Below, piece after piece: positions 18,215-27,138 of a stretch of DNA of 64,000 nt. Both the position numbers and the translations under genes were made by a program. Source of the stretch: Flavobacterium yafengii (GTDB taxonomy: Bacteria > Bacteroidota > Bacteroidia > Flavobacteriales > Flavobacteriaceae); NCBI RefSeq assembly GCF_030010375.1, contig NZ_JASCRY010000001.1, forward strand, positions 434,001 to 498,000, in the 5' to 3' direction. The notes below the pieces were generated by a model, which saw nothing but the letters and a program-made list of their open reading frames with translations, searched no databases and was not told the DNA's origin. Numbering within the stretch: the stretch's first letter is position 1; each line of letters begins with the position of its first letter.

Positions 18215-18294
18215 CTAGCCCAGATTGCAGCGGCATCCTCTAGTTGTAGCGATAGCGAAAACAAGAGATATAGCGAAAAGCTGGAAATAGCTCC
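18215..18294 (-). repeat. Dispersed intergenic repeat, copy C (inverted relative to copy B)
   Basis: On the minus strand it reads GGAGCTATTTCCAGCTTTTC at the left and CCGCTGCAATCTGGGCTAG at the right, the same ends as copy B with a diverged centre. A separate CACGAA/TTCGTG hairpin lies at 18140-18155 between the DUF2461 stop and this copy. A GTG-started open frame across 18155-18421 is produced by the repeat and is not a gene. Confidence 0.72.
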
Positions 18295-18329
18295 AAGAAA
18301 TCAAACCATTCATAAACTTTGCGACTTCA

Positions 18330-18362
18330 TTGTGAACATTGTGGTTAAATTATTTACTTTTG
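18330..18362 (+). promoter_or_regulatory. Candidate promoter of the trhO-trhP-ferredoxin operon
   Basis: TACTTTTG at 18355-18362 fits TAnnTTTG; the best -33 candidate is TTG at 18330-18332 (22-nt spacer). The leader to ATG 18400 would be about 30 nt. Confidence 0.45.
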
Positions 18363-18399
18363 CAAAAAATATATTTCTCAACTTAAAACTGTTTATAGC

Positions 18400-19755
18400 A
18401 TGCAACTGTATAACACATTAAGCGCAGAGGAAAGAGCCATCATGATTGATGATGCCGGAAAACAACGTCTTACGCTGTCTTTCTATGCTTATGCGCAAAT
18501 CTCAAATCCAACACAATTTCGTAACGAATTATTTCTGGCGTGGAACTCACTTGAAGTTTTGGGTCGAATTTATGTAGCCAGTGAGGGAATCAACGCCCAA
18601 TTATCATTGCCTGCCGATAATTTCTATGCGTTCAAAGACTCGATAGAAGTCTATGATTTCATGAAAGGAATCCGATTGAATATCGCCGTAGAACAAGACG
18701 ATCATTCGTTCTTGAAACTGACCGTAAAAGTGCGTGATAAAATTGTGGCCGATGGTTTGGTTGATGAAACTTTTGATGTAACCAATATTGGAATTCACCT
18801 AAAAGCTAAGGAATTCAATGAACTTTTGGAAGACCCAAATACGATTGTGGTCGATATGAGAAATCATTACGAGAGTGAAATTGGACATTTTACCAAAGCT
18901 ATAAAACCAGACGTGGACACTTTTCGTGAAAGTTTACCAATCATAGAAGAACAACTTTCTGAACACAAACAAGACAAAAAATTATTGATGTATTGCACCG
19001 GAGGAATTCGTTGCGAAAAAGCCAGTGCTTATTTCAAACACAAAGGTTTTGAAAACGTGTACCAACTGGAAGGCGGAATTATAGAATACACGCGCCAGGT
19101 AAAAGCCGAAGGATTAGAAAGTAAATTCATTGGAAAAAACTTCGTATTTGATCACCGCTTGGGCGAAAGAATCACGGACGATATTGTTTCCCAATGCCAT
19201 CAATGTGGCGCGCCTTGTGATGTGCATACCAATTGCGTGAACGAAGGCTGTCATTTACTTTTTATCCAATGTGACTCTTGCAAAGAAAAAATGGAAGGTT
19301 GCTGTTCTGCTGAATGTGTAACTGTCATTCACATGCCGGAAGAAGAACAAAAAGCCATTCGAAGAGGAATTAAAAACGGAAATAAGATTTTCAAAAAAGG
19401 AAAATCAGACGTTTTGACTTTCAAAAACAACGAAGAAACGCATGGTGTTTTTGTTGCCGAAAAACCAAAAACTGTAGTCAAAAAAGAACCAAAAGTTAAG
19501 AAAATTTATATCGGAAAAGGAACGCATTTTTTCCCAAAACCAAGTATTGGTCAGTTTTTAATTGAAGAAAACGAAATCAAAATTGGCGATACGATTCTAA
19601 TCAAAGGTTCCACAACCGGCGAACAAAAAATAGTAATCGAAGAAATGCTTGTTAACGATTTAGCACAAGAAAAAGCAGTTTCTGGAGATACTTGTACTTT
19701 TAAACTGCCGTTCAGAATTCGATTATCTGATAAATTATATAAGATTTTAGACTAA
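18400..19755 (+). CDS. trhO: tRNA U34 hydroxylase TrhO with an extra U32-type C-terminal domain
   Basis: TrhO (YceA family) uses O2 to make 5-hydroxyuridine at tRNA position 34. It normally has about 320-350 aa; this one has 451. Residues 1-115 are the N-terminal acylphosphatase-like domain ([16 protein letters not shown]). Residues 130-235 form the rhodanese domain with the catalytic loop [10 protein letters not shown] (Cys199). A Cys-rich segment follows ([20 protein letters not shown], 266-285, then CDSC and CCSAEC). After a Lys/Glu linker, residues 367-451 form a domain that closely matches the C-terminus of the neighbouring TrhP (about 55 of 85 identical by eye). The stop lies 6 nt before trhP. 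Confidence 0.9.
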   Translation: MQLYNTLSAEERAIMIDDAGKQRLTLSFYAYAQISNPTQFRNELFLAWNSLEVLGRIYVASEGINAQLSLPADNFYAFKDSIEVYDFMKGIRLNIAVEQDDHSFLKLTVKVRDKIVADGLVDETFDVTNIGIHLKAKEFNELLEDPNTIVVDMRNHYESEIGHFTKAIKPDVDTFRESLPIIEEQLSEHKQDKKLLMYCTGGIRCEKASAYFKHKGFENVYQLEGGIIEYTRQVKAEGLESKFIGKNFVFDHRLGERITDDIVSQCHQCGAPCDVHTNCVNEGCHLLFIQCDSCKEKMEGCCSAECVTVIHMPEEEQKAIRRGIKNGNKIFKKGKSDVLTFKNNEETHGVFVAEKPKTVVKKEPKVKKIYIGKGTHFFPKPSIGQFLIEENEIKIGDTILIKGSTTGEQKIVIEEMLVNDLAQEKAVSGDTCTFKLPFRIRLSDKLYKILD

Positions 19756-19761
19756 TTTATC

Positions 19762-21003
19762 ATGACATCGAATAACAAAATAGAACTTATGGCTCCTGCC
19801 GGGAACTTTGAGTCTTTACAAGCCGGATTAGATAATGGTGCGGATTCTATTTACTTTGGCGTTGAGCAATTGAACATGCGCGCCAGAGCCACCGTGAATT
19901 TCACCATGGACGATTTGCCGGAAATAGCAAAACGATGCGAAGCTAAAAATGTTCGAAGTTACTTGACCTTGAACACCATAATTTACGATCACGATTTATC
20001 CGTCGTAAAAACCTTACTGAACAAAGCCAAAGAAGCGAATATCACTGCGGTTATTGCTTCTGACCAAGCGGTTATCGCTATGGCTAGAGGCATCGGAATG
20101 GAGGTCCATATTTCAACTCAACTGAATGTGACCAACATTGAAACCATAAAATTCTACAGCTTATTTGCAGACACGATGGTTTTAAGTCGGGAATTGAGTT
20201 TACGTCAAGTAAAAAGCATCACCGCTCAAATCGAAAAAGAACAAATTAAGGGCCCAAACGGAAACTTAGTGGAAATCGAAATCTTTGGTCATGGCGCTTT
20301 GTGTATGGCAGTTTCAGGAAAATGTTATTTGAGTTTACACTCCAATAATTCCTCCGCCAACCGTGGTGCGTGTAAACAAAATTGCCGCAAGAAATACACT
20401 GTTATAGATCAGGAAACCGGTTTTGAAATCGAAGTCGATAACGAATATTTAATGTCTCCAAAAGATTTATGCACTTTAGATTTTCTGGACCAAGTCATTG
20501 ATTCCGGTATTCAGGTGTTGAAAATTGAAGGCCGTGGCCGTGCTCCTGAATATGTTGCCACTGTTATCAAAACCTATCGGGAAGCGATTGACAGTTATTA
20601 TGAAGATTCGTTTTCTAAAGAAAAAGTAGCCGATTGGATGGAAGCTTTAAACACGGTTTATAATCGTGGTTTTTGGTCCGGTTATTATCTCGGACAAGAA
20701 TTGGGCGAATGGAGTGATGTTTCCGGATCAATGGCGACACAGAAAAAAGTCTATATAGGAAAAGGAACCCATTATTTCCCGAAAGCCAACATTGGTCAAT
20801 TCAAAATTGAAGCTTACGACATCAAAATTGGCGATAAAATTCTGGTAACAGGACCAAGCACCGGAGCGCAGCAAATGATTATCGACGAAATGTTTGTCAA
20901 TGATGTTACGGCTGACAAAGCCACCAAAGGCGATGATTGTACTTTAAAATTACCTTTCAGAATCCGAATGTCGGACAAATTATATAAAATTGTGGAAGCC
21001 TAA
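19762..21003 (+). CDS. trhP: Peptidase U32-family tRNA hydroxylation protein TrhP
   Basis: A 413-aa protein of the U32 family (YegQ/TrhP). IELMAPAGNFESLQAGLDNG, DSIYFG, VHISTQLNVTN and IEIFGHGALCMAVSGKCYLS are the signatures; Cys181, Cys188, Cys204 and Cys208 are likely Fe-S ligands. Residues about 328-413 are the C-terminal U32 domain (KKVYIGKGTHYFPKANIGQF, LKLPFRIRMSDKLYK). In E. coli TrhP makes 5-hydroxyuridine-34 by a prephenate-dependent, O2-independent route, parallel to TrhO. Here both enzymes are consecutive genes. The stop overlaps the ferredoxin start by one base (TAATG). Confidence 0.88.
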   Translation: MTSNNKIELMAPAGNFESLQAGLDNGADSIYFGVEQLNMRARATVNFTMDDLPEIAKRCEAKNVRSYLTLNTIIYDHDLSVVKTLLNKAKEANITAVIASDQAVIAMARGIGMEVHISTQLNVTNIETIKFYSLFADTMVLSRELSLRQVKSITAQIEKEQIKGPNGNLVEIEIFGHGALCMAVSGKCYLSLHSNNSSANRGACKQNCRKKYTVIDQETGFEIEVDNEYLMSPKDLCTLDFLDQVIDSGIQVLKIEGRGRAPEYVATVIKTYREAIDSYYEDSFSKEKVADWMEALNTVYNRGFWSGYYLGQELGEWSDVSGSMATQKKVYIGKGTHYFPKANIGQFKIEAYDIKIGDKILVTGPSTGAQQMIIDEMFVNDVTADKATKGDDCTLKLPFRIRMSDKLYKIVEA

Positions 21004-21233
21004 TGGTTATTGTTACTTTACAGAGGGACAAATGCATTGGCTGTAATTATTGCGTTGAAATGGCTCCGGTTCAATTTCAAATGTCCAAGAAAGACGGGAA
21101 ATCAGTTTTGATTCATTCGCAAAATGCAAAAGGTTTTTTTACTTTAAAATCACACGACCACACGATTGTTGAAAGTTGTGAATTGGCGGCAAAAGCATGT
21201 CCAGTTAAAATAATTTCGGTGAAAGAAACCTAA
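21003..21233 (+). CDS. Small [4Fe-4S] ferredoxin
   Basis: A 76-aa protein. CIGCNYC gives Cys11, Cys14 and Cys17. The usual fourth Cys before Pro in the first motif is absent (VEMAP). CELAAKACP near the end supplies Cys59 and Cys66; Cys66-Pro is the likely fourth ligand of a single cluster, with the other cluster lost. Translational coupling to trhP suggests that it donates electrons to the Fe-S enzyme TrhP, or less likely to TrhO. This partnership is inferred from position. Confidence 0.85.
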   Translation: MVIVTLQRDKCIGCNYCVEMAPVQFQMSKKDGKSVLIHSQNAKGFFTLKSHDHTIVESCELAAKACPVKIISVKET

Positions 21234-21262
21234 GTTTTTTATTAAAAACAGATTTAGATTCA

Positions 21263-21296
21263 ACCCATTACAGCTGCAATTGTAATGGGTTTTTTT
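21263..21296 (+). terminator. Rho-independent terminator of the trhO-trhP-fdx operon
   Basis: ACCCATTACA (21263-21272) pairs perfectly with TGTAATGGGT (21281-21290) around GCTGCAAT, followed by six T. It marks the end of the three-gene unit. Confidence 0.88.
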
Positions 21297-21420
21297 ATTA
21301 AAAATTTATGAATTATTGACGCAGATAGGCGTTGTTCCATAAAATTAAAAAATACTATCTTTACACATTAAACGTTTTAAGAACTTAAGTTGTGCTGGTC
21401 GCAACACTACATATAAGATT

Positions 21421-22686
21421 ATGGCATGTACAAGTTGTTCAACTTCTGATGGTGGCGCACCTAAGGGTTGTAAAAATAATGGGACTTGCGGCACCGATAG
21501 CTGCAATAAATTAACGGTATTCGATTGGCTTTCTAATATGAGTTTGCCTAATGGCGACGCACCTTTTGACTGTGTTGAAGTACGTTTCAAAAATGGAAGA
21601 AAAGAATTTTACCGCAATACCGAAAAATTAACGTTAAGCATGGGCGACATCGTTGCTACTGTTGCTTCTCCGGGTCATGATATAGGAATTGTTACTTTGA
21701 CAGGAGAATTGGTTAAAATTCAAATGAAGAAAAAAGGAGCCAATTACCTGGGTAATGAAATTCCGAAAATTTATAGAAAAGCATCCCAAAAAGATATTGA
21801 TATTTGGTCCACCGCAAGAGATCGTGAAGAGCCGATGAAGGTTCGTGCACGGGAACTGGCGATTGCTCAAAAACTGGAAATGAAAATTTCAGATATTGAA
21901 TTTCAAGGGGATGGATCGAAAGCTACGTTTTATTATACCGCAAATGACCGTATTGACTTTCGTGCGTTAATTAAAGATTTTGCTAAAGAATTCAGCACTC
22001 GTATTGAGATGAAACAAGTAGGTTTTCGTCAGGAAGCGGCTCGTTTAGGAGGAATTGGTTCTTGCGGAAGAGAATTGTGTTGTTCTACCTGGTTGACGGA
22101 TTTTAGAAGTGTAAATACCTCAGCGGCACGTTATCAACAACTGTCTTTGAATCCACAAAAACTGGCTGGACAATGCGGAAAATTAAAATGCTGCTTGAAC
22201 TATGAGTTAGATACGTACATGGATGCGTTGAAAGATTTTCCGGATTTCGAAACAAAATTGGTAACCGAAAAAGGAGATGCCATTTGCCAGAAACAAGATA
22301 TTTTCAAAGGATTGATGTGGTTTGCGTACACCAATAACTTTGCTAATTGGCATGTGCTGAAAATTGAACAAGTCAAAGAAATTGTTGCCGAAAACAAACT
22401 AAAAAACAAAGTTTCTTCGTTAGAAGATTATGCTATCGAGATTGTTGCTGAACCGGAGAAAAACTTCAATAATGCAATGGGTCAAGAAAGTTTGACTCGT
22501 TTTGACCAGCCAAAACCAAAGAAAAAACCAAATAAAAAACGCAAGCCGGCTGGTGAAAATGCAATTGTAGCAAACAACAATAAACCTGCAAACAACAACA
22601 ATAATAACCGTCAGAATTCAAATGACAAAAAGCCTGCGGAACCAAGAAAACCTATAATTATTACTAAAAATGTGGATAAAAAATAG
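21421..22686 (+). CDS. PSP1-domain protein, RicT (YaaT)-like
   Basis: A 421-aa protein. The N-terminus is Cys-rich (CTSCSTSD, CKNNGTCGTDSC; Cys 3, 6, 17, 23 and 28). The PSP1 domain follows (about 60-280), with IEMKQVGFRQEAARLGGIGS, CGRELCCSTWL and QCGKLKCCLNYE, the cysteines that in Bacillus RicT bind a shared [4Fe-4S] cluster in the RicAFT complex controlling RNA processing. The C-terminal about 70 residues are a disordered Asn/Lys/Pro-rich tail. The gene overlaps gldH by 17 nt, a common order in Flavobacteria. A TTG at 21332 and TATCTTTA at 21356-21363 could be its promoter. Confidence 0.88.
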   Translation: MACTSCSTSDGGAPKGCKNNGTCGTDSCNKLTVFDWLSNMSLPNGDAPFDCVEVRFKNGRKEFYRNTEKLTLSMGDIVATVASPGHDIGIVTLTGELVKIQMKKKGANYLGNEIPKIYRKASQKDIDIWSTARDREEPMKVRARELAIAQKLEMKISDIEFQGDGSKATFYYTANDRIDFRALIKDFAKEFSTRIEMKQVGFRQEAARLGGIGSCGRELCCSTWLTDFRSVNTSAARYQQLSLNPQKLAGQCGKLKCCLNYELDTYMDALKDFPDFETKLVTEKGDAICQKQDIFKGLMWFAYTNNFANWHVLKIEQVKEIVAENKLKNKVSSLEDYAIEIVAEPEKNFNNAMGQESLTRFDQPKPKKKPNKKRKPAGENAIVANNNKPANNNNNNRQNSNDKKPAEPRKPIIITKNVDKK

Positions 22687-23149
22687 CGCTTTACTTCTTT
22701 TAGTTGTGATTCTCTTTTCTTCATGTGATAAAAAAAGAGTTTTTGATGAATATAAATCTGTAGGTAGTGCGTGGCACAAAGACAGTATTGTAACGTTCAA
22801 TTTACCGGAATTAGATTCCACAAAACGATACAATCTATTTGTGAATTTGAGAGCCAATAACAATTATCAGTATAATAATCTGTTTTTAATTGTTGCATTG
22901 GAATTGCCAAATGGTTTTACAAAAGTAGACACGCTTGAATACCAAATGGCAGATCCGGACGGAACACTTTTAGGCGATGGATTTTCAGATATAAAAGAAA
23001 GCAAACTCTTTTACAAGGAAAATGTACGGTTCAAATCAAAATACAAAGTCTATATCAAACAAGCGGTTAGAGAAAACGGCAAAGTTCCCGGCGTAACAGC
23101 TTTAGATGGAATTACAGAGGTAGGTTTTAGAATAGAAAAAAAAGAATAA
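22670..23149 (+). CDS. gldH: Gliding motility lipoprotein GldH
   Basis: A 159-aa lipoprotein. The signal peptide ends in the lipobox LFSSC (Cys19). The mature part has the GldH pattern: SVGSAWHKDSIVTFNLPELD, NLFVNLRANNNYQYNNLFLI, GFSDIKESKLFYKENVRF. GldH is required for gliding in Flavobacterium johnsoniae and acts at the cell envelope, although its exact task is unclear. It starts inside the end of the PSP1 gene and lies 9 nt before the PBP1A gene. Its presence is one of the best indicators that the organism is a flavobacterium. Confidence 0.9.
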   Translation: MWIKNSALLLLVVILFSSCDKKRVFDEYKSVGSAWHKDSIVTFNLPELDSTKRYNLFVNLRANNNYQYNNLFLIVALELPNGFTKVDTLEYQMADPDGTLLGDGFSDIKESKLFYKENVRFKSKYKVYIKQAVRENGKVPGVTALDGITEVGFRIEKKE

Positions 23150-23158
23150 AATAGTATT

Positions 23159-25468
23159 ATGGCTATCAAAAAAAATAACAATCAGACAAAAAACATTGAT
23201 AAGGACATCACTTACTACAAAAAGAAATTTTGGAAAATCTTCTTTTATGGAATGGGTGCAGTCGGTTTATTTTTCTTATTTGCTTCATGGGGACTTTTCG
23301 GTTCGATGCCTTCTTTTGAAGATTTAGAAAATCCAGATTCAAACTTAGCCACCGAAATCATATCGGCTGACGGAGTAGTTTTGGGTAAATATTTTGAAAA
23401 AAACAGGTCCCAGTTAAAATACTCTGACTTACCAAAAAACTTGGTACAAGCATTAATAGCTACTGAAGACGCTCGTTTTTATGAGCATTCCGGTATTGAT
23501 GGAAGAGGAACTTTAAGAGCTATTTCCAGCTTAGGAACCAGCGGTGGTGCGAGTACGTTGACACAACAATTAGCCAAACAATTATTTCATGGAGAAGGAT
23601 CTAAATTTCTGCCTTTTAGAATTGTACAAAAAATAAAAGAATGGATTATCGCCATCCGATTAGAAAGACAATACACTAAAAATGAAATAATTGCAATGTA
23701 TTGCAATGTATATGATTTTGGAAATAATTCTGTTGGAGTAAGTTCAGCAGCAAAAACCTATTTTTCTAAAGAACCGAAGGATTTAACCATCAGTGAATCG
23801 GCAATATTAGTGGGAATGTTTAAAAACTCTGGTTTATACAACCCTATCAGAAACCCACAAGGGGTAAAAAACCGCAGAAATGTGGTGCTTTTGCAAATGG
23901 AAAAAGGAAAAATCATTTCAAAAGAAGAGAAAGAAAGACTTCAAAGTTTACCTATTAAGTTAAACTTCAAATTAGAAACACACAAAGACGGAACGGCTAC
24001 GTATTTTAGAGAATATTTACGTGATTACATGAAAAAATGGGCCGAAGAAAATAAAAAACCGGACGGTTCTGATTATGATATTTACAAAGACGGTCTAAAA
24101 ATCTACACCACGATTGATTCCAGAATGCAATTGCACGCTGAAGAAGCGGTTACGGCACACATGGCAAACCTTCAAGAAGAGTTTTTTAGTCAATCTAAGG
24201 GTAATAAAAACGCTCCTTTCGTTAATATTTCTTCTGTAGAAACACAACGAATCCTGAATCAGGCAATGAAATCATCTAGCCGATGGGCTGTGATGAAATC
24301 AATGGATAAAAGCGATGAAGAAATTATAAAATCGTTCAGCGAAAAAGCAAAAATGACGGTCTTTTCTTGGAAAGGAGAAAAAGATACCATCATGACACCA
24401 TTGGATTCTATTCGGTATTACAAACACTTTTTACAATCTGGATTGATGGCTATGGAACCGCAAACCGGAAATATAAAAGCTTGGGTTGGTGGTATCAACT
24501 ACAAATATTTTCAATACGATCACGTAGGACAAGGTGCCAGACAAGTAGGTTCGACTTTCAAACCATTTGTTTATGCCACTGCTATAGAACAATTGAATAT
24601 GTCTCCGTGTGACTCGATTATAGATGGTCCATTTGTCATTAGAAAAGGACGCCATCATGTTACCGAAGATTGGGAACCTAGAAATTCTGACAACAAATAC
24701 CGCGGAATGGTTACCTTAAAAAGAGGTTTGGCTAATTCCATAAATACGATATCCGCAAAATTAATTGATAAGGTAGGTCCAGAAGCAGTAATCGATTTAA
24801 CCCATAAATTAGGCGTAAAATCCGAAATTGTAAACCAACCATCCATTGCATTAGGAGCGGTAGAAATCACAGTCGAAGACATGGTTGCCGCTTACAGCAC
24901 TTTTGCCAATCAAGGCGTTTATATGAAACCTCAATTTATATCTAAAATTGAAGATAAAAGTGGCGTTATCATCTACGAACCAATACCTGAATCGCATGAT
25001 GTTTTAAATAAAGACATTGCTTATGCAGTTATCAAATTACTGGAAGGTGTAACCGAAGGTGGTTCTGGAGACCGTTTGCGCACCACTGGCGGCGGTAACG
25101 GAGACAACCGCTGGACGGGTTATCCTTATTCGTTTAAAAACCCTATTGCAGGAAAAACAGGTACTACTCAAAACCAGTCTGATGGTTGGTTTATGGGAAT
25201 GGTTCCTAATCTTGTAACTGGAGTTTGGGTAGGTTGCGAGGACCGTTCAGCCCGTTTCAAAAGCATCACTTACGGTCAGGGAGCTACAGCCGCATTGCCG
25301 GTTTGGGGTTATTTCATGAAACTGTGTTATGCTGATCCGGCACTTAAAGTATCTAAGGGACCCTTTGAGCGTCCTGCAAATCTTTCTATAAAAGTAGACT
25401 GTTACGTTCCTAAAAAGGTAATAGACACGACGGCCGTAGAACAAGATACCGAAGAATTTGAATTGTAA
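23159..25468 (+). CDS. Bifunctional penicillin-binding protein 1A
   Basis: A 769-aa class A PBP. After a cytoplasmic tail comes one helix (about 31-50). The GT51 glycosyltransferase domain includes ATEDARFYEHSGIDGRG and STLTQQLAKQLF. The transpeptidase domain has the active-site Ser motif GSTFKPF, LANSINT (SxN) and GKTGTTQNQ (KTG). It polymerises and cross-links peptidoglycan in the periplasm. The C-terminus is a short acidic tail without a further domain. It is the last gene of the PSP1-gldH-PBP unit and is followed by a long hairpin element. Confidence 0.93.
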   Translation: MAIKKNNNQTKNIDKDITYYKKKFWKIFFYGMGAVGLFFLFASWGLFGSMPSFEDLENPDSNLATEIISADGVVLGKYFEKNRSQLKYSDLPKNLVQALIATEDARFYEHSGIDGRGTLRAISSLGTSGGASTLTQQLAKQLFHGEGSKFLPFRIVQKIKEWIIAIRLERQYTKNEIIAMYCNVYDFGNNSVGVSSAAKTYFSKEPKDLTISESAILVGMFKNSGLYNPIRNPQGVKNRRNVVLLQMEKGKIISKEEKERLQSLPIKLNFKLETHKDGTATYFREYLRDYMKKWAEENKKPDGSDYDIYKDGLKIYTTIDSRMQLHAEEAVTAHMANLQEEFFSQSKGNKNAPFVNISSVETQRILNQAMKSSSRWAVMKSMDKSDEEIIKSFSEKAKMTVFSWKGEKDTIMTPLDSIRYYKHFLQSGLMAMEPQTGNIKAWVGGINYKYFQYDHVGQGARQVGSTFKPFVYATAIEQLNMSPCDSIIDGPFVIRKGRHHVTEDWEPRNSDNKYRGMVTLKRGLANSINTISAKLIDKVGPEAVIDLTHKLGVKSEIVNQPSIALGAVEITVEDMVAAYSTFANQGVYMKPQFISKIEDKSGVIIYEPIPESHDVLNKDIAYAVIKLLEGVTEGGSGDRLRTTGGGNGDNRWTGYPYSFKNPIAGKTGTTQNQSDGWFMGMVPNLVTGVWVGCEDRSARFKSITYGQGATAALPVWGYFMKLCYADPALKVSKGPFERPANLSIKVDCYVPKKVIDTTAVEQDTEEFEL

Positions 25469-25473
25469 AAGTC

Positions 25474-25537
25474 ATTGCGAGGAACGAAGCAATCGCATAT
25501 CGAGAGCAACAAATGGGATTGCTTCGTTCCTCGCAAT
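25474..25537. repeat. REP-like hairpin with 21-nt perfect arms
   Basis: The arms at 25474-25494 and 25517-25537 are exact reverse complements, with a 22-nt loop. The arm core GCGAGGAACGAAGCAATC is a word I know as a very common intergenic palindrome in Bacteroidota genomes. It begins only 6 nt after the PBP1A stop and can act as a transcript 3' end. It has no T-run. Confidence 0.85.
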
Positions 25538-25541
25538 AACA

Positions 25542-25565
25542 GGATTTCCACTGCTATCTGGGCTA
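25542..25565 (+). repeat. Dispersed intergenic repeat, partial copy E (right end only)
   Basis: GGATTTCCACTGCTATCTGG plus GCTA, identical to the right end of copy B at 16880-16902. The left half of the repeat is absent, and the 25474 hairpin occupies its place 4 nt upstream. Confidence 0.7.
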
Positions 25566-25656
25566 AGGCAATCGTCCTTAGAACTAAATCTTGAGGTCCG
25601 TAGATTATAACTTAATTCTTCTTTAAATAAAATTCGACAAATAGCAACTCATTTTT

Positions 25657-26358
25657 ATGATTAACAAAAAAGTAAACAACGTTCAGGACGCCCTTCAAGG
25701 AATTGAAAATGGGATGACTATCATGCTTGGCGGTTTCGGATTATGTGGTATTCCAGAAAATTCCATCGCCGAATTAGTGAAAAAAGAAACTACGGATTTA
25801 ACGTGTATTTCAAACAACGCCGGTGTAGATAATTTTGGTCTTGGACTGCTTTTGCAAAAGCGTCAAATCAAAAAAATGATTTCTTCTTACGTAGGTGAAA
25901 ATGCCGAATTTGAACGCCAAATGCTTTCTGGAGAACTCGAAGTGGATCTTATTCCTCAAGGAACTTTAGCAGAACGTTGCCGTGCGGCACAAGCCGGAAT
26001 TCCTGCTTTTTTCACACCTGCTGGTTATGGAACTGAAGTAGCCGAAGGTAAAGAAGCACGTGAATTCAACGGAAAAATGCACGTTATGGAACACGCTTTC
26101 AAAGCTGATTTTGCCATCGTAAAAGCATGGAAAGGTGACGAAGCCGGAAACTTAATTTTCAAAGGAACCGCAAGAAACTTCAACCCTTGTATGGCCGGAG
26201 CAGCAAAAATCACCATAGCCGAAGTAGAAGAATTATTACCTGCAGGAAGTTTAGATCCAAATGAAATTCATATTCCGGGAATACTTGTAAATAGAATTTT
26301 TCAAGGTGTGAAATATGAAAAAAGAATTGAACAAAAAACCGTGCGAAAAATTTTCTAA
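25657..26358 (+). CDS. scoA: 3-oxoacid CoA-transferase subunit A
   Basis: A 233-aa full-length alpha subunit of succinyl-CoA:3-ketoacid CoA transferase. [16 protein letters not shown] is the glycine-rich CoA-binding signature near residue 30. [30 protein letters not shown] and GKEAREFNG are further family markers. Together with subunit B it transfers CoA from succinyl-CoA to acetoacetate, in ketone-body and branched-chain amino acid use. The stop lies 2 nt before scoB. No clear promoter box was found upstream; the preceding gap contains the repeats. Confidence 0.92.
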   Translation: MINKKVNNVQDALQGIENGMTIMLGGFGLCGIPENSIAELVKKETTDLTCISNNAGVDNFGLGLLLQKRQIKKMISSYVGENAEFERQMLSGELEVDLIPQGTLAERCRAAQAGIPAFFTPAGYGTEVAEGKEAREFNGKMHVMEHAFKADFAIVKAWKGDEAGNLIFKGTARNFNPCMAGAAKITIAEVEELLPAGSLDPNEIHIPGILVNRIFQGVKYEKRIEQKTVRKIF

Positions 26359-26360
26359 TT

Positions 26361-27020
26361 ATGGCTTTAGATAAAAATCAAATTGCAAGACGTATTGCAA
26401 AAGAATTAAAACACAACTATTACGTAAATCTCGGAATCGGAATCCCAACACTAGTAGCTAATTATATCCCAGAAGGAATTGACGTTGAATTTCAAAGCGA
26501 AAACGGAATTCTCGGCATGGGTCCATTCCCTTTTGAAGGCGATGAAGACGCTGATTTAATCAATGCAGGAAAACAAACCATAACTACTTTGCCTGGAGCC
26601 AGTTTCTTTGACTCCGCATTCAGTTTTGGAATGATACGTGGGCAACATGTTGACTTAACAATCCTTGGCGCCATGGAAGTTGCCGAAAACGGTGATATTG
26701 CCAACTGGAAAATTCCTGGTAAAATGGTCAAAGGAATGGGAGGCGCAATGGATTTAGTGGCTTCTGCCGAGAATATTATTGTAGCCATGATGCACGTTAA
26801 TAAAGCTGGAGAATCAAAAATACTTAAAAAATGTACCTTACCATTAACGGGTGTAGGTTGCGTTAAAAAAGTAGTTACTGAATTAGCTGTTTTAGAAATA
26901 ACACCGCAAGGTTTCAAACTCCTGGAACGCGCACCGGGTGTAACTGTAGAACACATTATCGCTTCTACTGAAGCTGATTTAATTATTGAAGGTGACGTTC
27001 CAGAAATGGAAATGGATTAA
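26361..27020 (+). CDS. scoB: 3-oxoacid CoA-transferase subunit B
   Basis: A 219-aa beta subunit. VNLGIGIPTLVANYIP is followed by QSENGILGMGPFP, in which the Glu of SENG is the catalytic residue that forms the CoA thioester intermediate. GGAMDLV and EITPQGFKLLERAPGVT are conserved further on. It lies 2 nt after scoA, so both subunits are made from one mRNA, which ends at the strong hairpin downstream. Confidence 0.93.
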   Translation: MALDKNQIARRIAKELKHNYYVNLGIGIPTLVANYIPEGIDVEFQSENGILGMGPFPFEGDEDADLINAGKQTITTLPGASFFDSAFSFGMIRGQHVDLTILGAMEVAENGDIANWKIPGKMVKGMGGAMDLVASAENIIVAMMHVNKAGESKILKKCTLPLTGVGCVKKVVTELAVLEITPQGFKLLERAPGVTVEHIIASTEADLIIEGDVPEMEMD

Positions 27021-27041
27021 CACCAACGCTTAAAATACACA

Positions 27042-27084
27042 AAAACCACAATCTCAAATAGTATTTGAGATTGTGGTTTTTTTT
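27042..27084. terminator. Strong bidirectional terminator
   Basis: An almost uninterrupted palindrome (arms 27042-27060 and 27062-27080) with core CCACAATCTCAAATA, an A-run on the left and a T-run on the right. It lies between scoB and the convergent SpmA/SpmB-type gene and can serve both. Confidence 0.85.
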
Positions 27085-27138
27085 ATACTTTGATTTGCAA
27101 TTCCATTCAGAAATCAAATTGCTTCAAAATTCTTATTT

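Noticed and set aside
18155..18421. GTG-started open frame of 88 codons upstream of trhO
   Set aside because: It crosses repeat copy C and the trhO promoter and start; no recognisable protein features and Ser/Thr-rich composition typical of read-through of a repeat.
22560..22660. Tandem repeat of AAC/AAT codons in the PSP1 gene
   Set aside because: It encodes the disordered Asn-rich tail; a codon-level low-complexity stretch rather than an independent element.
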